DNA of 64,000 nt from Magnolia sinica (Eukaryota; Streptophyta; Magnoliopsida; Magnoliales; Magnoliaceae). Shown one piece after another: positions 57,733 through 64,000 of this stretch (its first letter is position 1; every line of letters begins with the position of its first letter). The stretch is taken from assembly GCF_029962835.1 (NCBI RefSeq), contig NC_080575.1, positions 41,082,336 to 41,146,335 of the forward strand, written 5' to 3'. A program made the translations under genes and the position numbers. A model generated the notes under the pieces. The model was not told the DNA's origin, did not search any database, and saw only the letters and a list, made by a program, of their open reading frames with translations.

Positions 57733-58965
57733 ATGGGGAAGAAGAGAGCACCCGTGGATGAAGCCGGGCCAAGCCGCCCAACCCGTGCACGGAGGCCGAG
57801 AGGTGCCGCCGCTAGCACGTCCGCAGCACGTGAATTCCAGACGAAGCGGGACCTCAATCCTCGAGCTCATGTCAGTAGGACCTTGTTGGTGGAATTGTCG
57901 CATGGAGTCTATGAGGGGCGTAGAGTCCTTTTTGAGGCTCATGTTGATCCGCGGCTCTTTGGTGAGTTCTTCTTGTTGGAGCGCCTAGAAGGGGCTGGTT
58001 GGGGTCCCTTGTTCGAAGGCGAGTATCGCGCGAATGCTAGCACTGTTCGGGCCTTCTATGCCAACATTCTGGAGCCTTCGCTGGATCCTCTGCAGTTCAA
58101 GATTCCTTGTGGTAGCGGTCGAGTTGGTATTGTCAATGTTGCTTTGATATCCTGACTTTTGAAGGTGCCACTTGGTGAAGTGCATGCTAGCAAGAAGAAT
58201 GTGGACAATGTACGCGAGAAGGATCGTCGCACCCGATTCTTGTGTGGTCATCTGGTTGAATGGCAGCCGAATAGGAGTCTTCTGGCTTCTTTCATGACGA
58301 ACGACTTCCGTTTGCTTCACCACATCTTTACATTCAATATATACCCAAGGTGGAGCAACCGCAGCGAGTGTACGCCCCTGATGGTGGATTTTCTGTATCA
58401 GGTGGGGCAGGATGTGAAGTTGTGTGTGCCGACGTACGTCCTGTGTCAGATTATTCTCATCGCTCGTTCGAGTAGAAGGACCGAGTCTCTTCCCTTTGGC
58501 CGCCTCATTTGCAAGATCGTACATGAGTTTGGCTATAGGCTTGGAGCTGAGAAGCCTGTCCCTGTTCGCCATATTAATTTGAGGACTCTTAAGCTGATGG
58601 AGGTTGGTTCTGGTCGGCTTGCCTCAGAGGGTGAGGCTGGGTCTGAGAGTGGTGATGATGAGAGTTATGCTGAAGGTGGTGCGGAGTCTGGGGAAGAAGC
58701 AGAGCAAGACGAGGAAGAGATTGAGGCACAGGATTCGAGTGATAGCTCTCCTCCTGTGGTGCCAGAGCAGGGCGCAGAGCAGATTGCCAGAGATGCCCGT
58801 CTTTCACGGCTTGAAGAAGGTCAAGCTGCTTTACGCCAGTAGATGGTTGATCTTCTAGGCTTTGTTAAGCATAAGCTTAGGAAGATGTCCCGGACTTTGA
58901 AGTCTATCCTGTGTTGCTTGCAGGATAAGGGTGCTCCGCCTCCATCTCCTCATTCCGACGAGTAG
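57733..58965 (+). pseudogene. Extra ORF before gag, related to the copia ORF at 3-968 (two in-frame stops)
   Basis: Starts MGKKRAPVDEAGPSRPTRAR; an upstream in-frame Met at 57628 would only add a hydrophobic leader. One frame runs to 58965 with TGA at 58153-58155 and TAG at 58840-58842. The second part has HHIFTFNIYPRWSNRSE and CVPTYVLCQIILIA, aligned with HRIFVSNLYPR and CLPSLICHFILQF in the copia ORF, followed by an acidic/serine stretch and a coil-like C-terminus. Probably the same plant transposon-protein domain family. It sits between leader and gag, not after pol. Function unknown. Without the stops it would be about 410 aa. Confidence 0.75.
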
Positions 58966-59270
58966 CATCATCGTGGCCGTCTTTGCTTTGTTGTGTTTTT
59001 CTTTCTGTGTGTAGCCGTTGTTGGCTTGTAGTTGGAGTTGTTGTAGCTGTTAGTGGTTGTAGTTATTGTGGCTGTTTGAAGTGTTAGATGTTGTTGTTTT
59101 CATGCTTTCCTAGTCGTGATTCATGTATTGCTGCACTACTTGTATTGCGACGATTTTGATTAATGGAATGCATGTTGTTTGTTTTTGGAGTTGTGCTGTG
59201 CTGTGTTGTTGTGTGGATGGATTATGTGACTTAGAATCTGACAGGTTGCATCCTCTGATTTAATGTAGGG
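58966..59270 (+). other. Spacer between extra ORF and gag
   Basis: T/G-rich spacer with TGTTGTGGCTGTT-like words. No coding sequence or identifiable signal. Confidence 0.5.
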
Positions 59271-60356
59271 ATGCCTCCTAAGGGTTCGAAGACTTCGGCC
59301 CGTCTCTCTCTGATTGAGTCGCTTGCTGGGGTTCCTCCCTTGAGCGATAGCCAGTCGGATCCGCAAGCGGGTCCATCTCGTGCCGGTGTTGGGTCGACAC
59401 CGATGGCTCCTCCAGTCACACCCTCGGTTCCTGAGCCGAGACATGTACCTTCTTCTGCGTCGCCTATTGATAAGTTTGAGCAGATGATGCTGTTGATTCA
59501 GCAGCAGCAGTTTCAGCAGCAACAGCAACAGCAGGAGTTCCTCTCCTCCATGGCTGGCATCTTTGCTCAGTCAGTAGGGGCGACTCCACCTGTTTCACCT
59601 ATGCCTCCATCTGGGAGTGCCAGTGCCAGTGTCAGTGCCAGCGGCACATTCGAGCGATTCCAGCGCTTGCGACCTCCTACTTTTACCGGTTCTCATAGAC
59701 CCGAGGAGGCCGAGTATTGGATTGACCGCATCTCTAAGATGCTGAGACCATTGCACTGCTCTGAGGTCGAGCAGGTTGAGCTTGCCACCTTCATGTTTGA
59801 GAAGGAGGCCAGTTTGTGGTGGGACAGTGTGCTTCGCACTGTCGAGGAGGACTTTGTTTGGTCATGGCAGGCGTTTGAGGCGCGCTTCCACGAGAAGTAT
59901 TTCCCGGTTACGTACCGACATGAGAAGGAGAGTGAGTTCCTTCACCTCCGCCAGGGAGGGTTGTCGGTTACGGAGTATGAGAACCGGTTTACTGAGTTGG
60001 GGCGGTATGTTCCTTTGATCCTGGGTGATCAGCCGATGAGGATGCAGCGTTTTTCTGAGGGACTGAGACCTGAGATCCGATCGAAGATTTGCTGTGCTAG
60101 CATTTCTTCGTATGCGGAGCTGGTGAGCATGTCCTCGCGAGCATAGCAGGACGGAGATAGAGCGTCCCGCATGCGAGCACCGATGCCTCCTAGGCTGCGA
60201 CCGGATTTCTAGGGTGTACCTTTCCTTGGCAAGAAGCCCTGTGTTGATTCTCCTCTTAGGCGTTCAGCGCCGCCCGCTCAGCAGATGAGAGCTGATCTGA
60301 GATGTTCTTATTGTGGGAAGGTGGGGCACTTGGACCGTTTCTGCTTCTCCCGTATG
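59271..60356 (+). pseudogene. Chromovirus gag (interrupted)
   Basis: Starts MPPKGSKTSARLSLIESLAG; Pro/Gln-rich N-terminal third with a poly-Gln run (59500-59533), then the Gag core FERFQRLRPPTFTG, AEYWIDRISKML, EASLWWDSVLRTV, FEARFHEKYFP, FTELGRYVP. A TAG at 60144-60146 replaces what is likely a Gln codon, and another TAG lies at 60210-60212; the frame continues to a zinc knuckle [14 protein letters not shown] (CX2CX4HX4C, 60303-60344). Encodes the capsid and nucleocapsid in intact relatives. Confidence 0.85.
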
Positions 60357-61298
60357 CGAGCAGGTGATTTTACTCCACCGCAGAGGGTTGGCCGTCCGAT
60401 GCCTCCGGTTATTTCTCCTCCTCCTCTTCGATCAGCGCCAGCTCATCCATCCTTCAGACCTGCAGTTCCTGGTTTCAAGCCACCTCAGCGGCCTATGGTT
60501 CCTTCGCCGAATCGTCAGCAGCAGGCTCGTGTTCATGCGCTTTCAGCTGAAGCGCCTATGTCTGACTTGGTGCCGAGGTCCTTTGAGGTGACAGCGCATA
60601 TTGAAGGTATTCCCGTTTCTGTGCTAGTGGATACAGGGTCCACTACTTCTCTTATTTCTTATGCGGCAGTTAGGCGTTTGGGTTTGAGATCTGTTCCTAT
60701 ACAAGGAGTGACGCTTACTACCGCTACGGGGATGTCCTCTGCCTTGGGCAAGCGTTGTATGGATTGTTTGGTCGATCTGGGAAATGGATCGATCTGTGTT
60801 GATTTGCTAGTCGCACCTCTTTATCACTACGATGTTATTATGGGTATGGATTGGCTCACGAGGATGCGAGCTGAGATTGATTGTGAAGCGAGATCAGTGA
60901 CAATCCATGGACCTGAGGGCGGGATTATTACTTTCCCAGTTCAGGTCAGTTACCCTCTTCATATTGATTTTTATTCTTCTCTGTTGGAGAGTTCGGCCGA
61001 TTTGGCGTTGGTTAGTACGCCGGTAGTTCAGGAGTTTGAAGATGTGTTTGAGTCGATTCCTGGATTACCTCCTCAGCGTGAGATTGATTTTGCTATCGAT
61101 CTTATGCCTGGTGCGGCGCCCATTTCCTTACCCACCTATCGGATGCCTCCGAGTGAAATGGAGGAGTTGAGGAAGCAGATAGATGGTTTGTTGGAATTGG
61201 GTTTTATTCGGCCTAGTGTGTCTCCTTGGGGAGCACCTGTTCTGTTTGTGAAGAAGAAGGATGGTTCCTTGCGATTGTGTATTGATTATCGCAGTTGA
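60357..61298 (+). pseudogene. Chromovirus protease and start of RT (open segment)
   Basis: Same frame as gag, open from 60285 to the TGA at 61296-61298. Pro-rich linker, aspartic protease [17 protein letters not shown] (60628 onward) with [10 protein letters not shown] downstream, then the RT start ([41 protein letters not shown]). The stop follows IDYRS, where relatives continue LN, then the sequence is frame-shifted. Confidence 0.85.
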
Positions 61299-62510
61299 AC
61301 TTCTGGTAATCGTGAAGAATAAGTACCCTTTGCCCGGGATTGATGATCTGCTTGATCATTGAAGGGGGCACGGTACTTCTCGAAGGTTGATCTGCAATGT
61401 GGTATCATTTATGCGTCAAGGATGGGGACGTGCGGAAGACCGCTCAGGACTAGCTCCGGTCATTATGAGTTCCTTGTGATGTCGTTCGGACGAACGCACC
61501 GGCCGTGTTCATGGATCCGATGAACAGGGTATTTCGGCTTTCCTGTTTCGATTCGTTATTGTCTTCATCGATGACATCTTGGTTTATTCGGCGAGCCGGC
61601 AGAGCACGAGGAGCACTTAAGAGCGGTTTTGGATACTCTTAGGAGGAATCAGCTTTTTGCGCAGTTCAAGAATGTGATTTCTGGAAAGAGGAAATCAAGT
61701 TCTGGGACATGTGGTGTCCAAGGAAGGATAGCCGTCGACCTTGCCAAGGTAGGTGCAGTGCAGGACGCCTGGTTCGGTTACCGAGGTGAGGAGTTTTCTG
61801 GGTCTTGCAGGCTACTATCGACGCTTTATTCAGAACTTCTCGAAGATTGCAGACCGTTGTCGCAGCTGACACGGAAGGATTTGAAGTTTGCTTGGAGTGA
61901 GCAGGCGAAGTTAGCTTTTCAGGAGCTGAAGGACAAGTTGACGTCCGCCCCTGTGCTAGTATTGTCAGAGCAAGGGGTTAAGTATATTATATATACTGAC
62001 GCCTCTCACGTTGGTCTGGGTTGTGTCCTTATGCAGAAGGACATGGTGATTGCTTATGTTTCGCGTCAGTTAAGGAAACACGAAGAGAATTACCCTACGC
62101 ACGACCTGGAATTGGCAGCTGTCATCTTCGCATTAAAGCTTTGGAGACATTACCTTTATGGTGAGGAGTTCGAGCTCTTTTGCGACCACAAGAGCCTTAA
62201 GTATATTTTCACGCAGCGTGATTTAAATATGAGGCAGCACAGATGGATGGAAACATTGAAGGACTTCAAGTTCGATGTTTCTTACCATCCTGGTAAGGCA
62301 AACCTTGTGGCAGATGCGTTGAGTCGCAAGAAGGCTTTGGAGTTTGCGGCTCCGCTGATGATAGCAGAGTGGGATATGTTGGAGTTCGTGCGCGATTTTG
62401 AGCAGAAGCTTATGGTGGTTGGGCCGTATAAGGTTATCGCACACATTCGTGTACAGCCCGTTATCGACGAGAGGATCATTGCAGCTCAGGCAGAAGATGA
62501 GTTTTGGTGA
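61299..62510 (+). pseudogene. Chromovirus RT core and RNase H (frameshifted)
   Basis: Between 61299 and 61630 the RT is scattered over frames ([29 protein letters not shown] with the catalytic DD near 61566-61580). RNase H follows in the ORF ending at 62510: [50 protein letters not shown] and [10 protein letters not shown]. At least three small indels are needed to keep the frame. It would provide reverse transcription of the element. Confidence 0.8.
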
Positions 62511-63903
62511 AGATGAGGCAGCGGGTTGGTACAGATGAGAACTTTGACTGGAGTGTTAGTTCTGATGGGGGCCTACGTTTTCGTGGCCGGCTATGTGTTC
62601 TTGACATCTTTGACTTGAGACGTGAGGTTCTCGAGTTAGCCCATAGTTCTAAGCTTGCGATGCATCCAGGTAGCACGAAGATGTATCAGGATATGAAGAG
62701 GTCTTATTGGTGGGACAATATGAAGGTCCAGATTGCTGAATTTGTTTCTCGTTGCTCACGTGCCAGCAGGTCAAGGTAGAGCATCGCCGACCTCCTGGGT
62801 TGTTGCAGCCCATGCCCATAGCTGAATGGAAGTGGGATTTCATCTCTATGGATTTTATTTCTGGGTTGCCGAGGACGAGAAAGGGATTTGACTCTATTTG
62901 GGTGATTGTCGATCGATTAACGAAGTCGGCGCATTTCTTACCGATCAGAGTCACTTACTCTGCAGACGAGTTGGCTAGGTTGTATATCAAGGAGATAGTA
63001 CGTCTGCATGGAGTTCCCCTAGAGATTGTGTCTGATAGAGACACGCATTTTACATCTATCTTCTGGACTTGTATCCAGGAAGCAATGGGTGTGAAACTGA
63101 AGTTCAGCACCGCGTTTCATCCACAAACAGATGGACAGACGGAGCGCGTGAATCAAGTCCTGGAAGATATGTTGCGAGCTTGTGTTTTGAATTTCAAAGA
63201 CAGTTGGAATGATTGTCTCCAGTATGCAGAGTTCGCGTATAATAATAGTTTCCAGGCGAGTATCGGCATGGCTCCCTATGAGGCATTGTATGGTCGCCCG
63301 TGCAGAGCACCACATTGTTGGGCAGAAATTAGTGAGCGTAGTTTGCTTGGCCCAGAGTTGGTGCAGGTGACTTCTGAGAAGGTTGACATCATTCGACGTC
63401 GACTTTTGACAGCGCAGAGCAGGCAGAAGAGTTATGCTGATACGAGGCGTCGACCGCTTGAGTTTGTAGTGGGAGATCATGTTTTTCTGAAGGTCTCTCC
63501 TATGAAGGGAGTTCTGCGGTTCGGTAAGAAGGGGAAGCTGACGCCGAGATTTATTGGTCCATTTCAAGTTCTGGATCGAGTGGGAGCGGTAGCATACCGC
63601 CTTGCTTTGCCCACACCTCTTGCGGGCGTGCATAACGTATTTCATGTTTCTATGCTAAAGAAGTACGTTCCTAATCCTTCGCATATTATCAGTTGGGAGC
63701 AAGTACAGTTGAGTGAGGATGCCACTTATGTACTGCGACCGACGCGTATTCTGGATAGAAAGGAGCAGGTATTGAGTAGCAAGGTTATCCCTCTTGTGAA
63801 GGTGCTATGGACGCATCATGGTGTGGAAGAGGCTACTTAGGAATCTGAAGCTGAGGTCAGGAAGACCTACCCTCTGATCCTCGAGGATTATATGAAGGTA
63901 TGA
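62504..63903 (+). pseudogene. Chromovirus integrase with C-terminal chromodomain-like region
   Basis: The zinc-binding part (LAHSSKLAMHPGSTKMYQD, YWWDNMK) lies in 62504-62779. A frameshift near 62760 leads to 62752-63840 with the catalytic D, D, E in FISMDFISGLP, EIVSDRDTHFTS and NQVLEDMLRAC, then a GPFQVLDRVG.VAYRL.LP module and a tail IPLVKVLWTHHGVEEAT. A TAG at 63838-63840 stands where Trp is expected (EATWE); the frame goes on to TGA at 63901-63903. The tail resembles the chromodomain-type ends of Tekay/Del elements. Confidence 0.85.
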
Positions 63904-63922
63904 ATTTCGAGGATGAAATTTT

Positions 63923-63939
63923 CTTTAAGGGGGGTAGAT
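63923..63939 (+). other. Polypurine tract of the chromovirus
   Basis: TTTAAGGGGGGTAGAT immediately before the 3' LTR. Confidence 0.8.
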
Positions 63940-64000
63940 TGTAGCGACCTTGGAATTTTTGTGCTAATCTTTCCTTAAGTAGTTGTTTTGGGGTAATTAG
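63940..64000 (+). mobile_element. Start of the 3' LTR of the chromovirus
   Basis: TGTAGCGACCTTGGAATTTT and onward match 53758-53818 with one difference (AGTTGTTTT against AGTTATTTT). Cut by the window end. Confidence 0.9.

Larger units (their letters stand above)
53758..64000 (+). mobile_element. Chromovirus-type Ty3 retrotransposon with extra ORF (3' LTR cut by window)
   Basis: 5' LTR 53758-56841, initiator tRNA-Met primer-binding site, extra ORF, gag, protease, RT, RNase H, integrase with C-terminal chromodomain-like part, polypurine tract, and the 3' LTR starting at 63940. The two LTR starts match in 60 of 61 visible bases, suggesting a fairly recent insertion, yet gag-pol has several stops and frameshifts. 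5' flank CATCG (53753-53757) should recur after the 3' LTR outside the window. The lineage looks like Tekay/Del, by its integrase tail. Confidence 0.85.

Overview
The window looks like nuclear DNA of a flowering plant. It holds one intron-rich protein gene spread over 31 kb, Ty1/copia and Ty3 LTR retrotransposons with plant primer-binding sites (tRNA-Asp and initiator tRNA-Met types), LINE remnants and many small DNA transposons. A motif of the type GTGGGCCCCAC...CCGTCCATC recurs in unrelated places. Together with the very long introns, it suggests a magnoliid-type genome (Magnoliaceae or Lauraceae); that placement is from memory of such genomes and is tentative. No prokaryotic features, tRNA/rRNA genes or CRISPR arrays were seen.

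Layout. (1) 1-3288: the 3' end of a copia-type element on +, with an extra coding ORF after the (unseen) pol region, a polypurine tract and a 1.94-kb LTR. It is inserted in the gag of an older Athila-type Ty3 element whose gag remnant, primer-binding site and LTR occupy 3289-6359 on the - strand. (2) 6360-9995: intergenic DNA with a 1.37-kb Mutator-like element that itself carries a second inserted element, then MITE fragments and the upstream region of the gene. (3) 9996-41173: a five-exon + strand gene, join(9996..11363, 11479..11555, 33310..33421, 33587..33703, 40829..41173). It encodes a 672-aa coiled-coil protein of an uncharacterised plant family. Intron 2 is 21.75 kb and contains a dead Athila element on the - strand, three hAT-type elements with perfect 8-bp target duplications, LINE pieces and tandem repeats. 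Intron 4 is 7.1 kb. (4) 41174-53757: 3' flank, then a heavily decayed Tat-lineage Ty3 element on - (RT at the left, gag at the right). It has been cut open by two solo LTRs, 45259-49333 and 50116-53224, each with a perfect 5-bp target duplication. (5) 53758-64000: a chromodomain-type Ty3 element on + with a 3.08-kb 5' LTR, an extra ORF before gag, a gag-pol damaged by stops and frameshifts, and the first 61 bp of its 3' LTR at the window edge.

The only host gene is the coiled-coil gene; all other coding sequence is transposon-derived and nearly all of it is broken. The most interesting points are: the same unusual protein domain as an extra ORF in a copia element (after pol) and in a Ty3 chromovirus (before gag); the exactly resolvable nest of insertions; arrays of near-palindromes or G-box-containing repeats in several elements; and a sequence block shared between a small DNA transposon family and a tandem array inside a long LTR.
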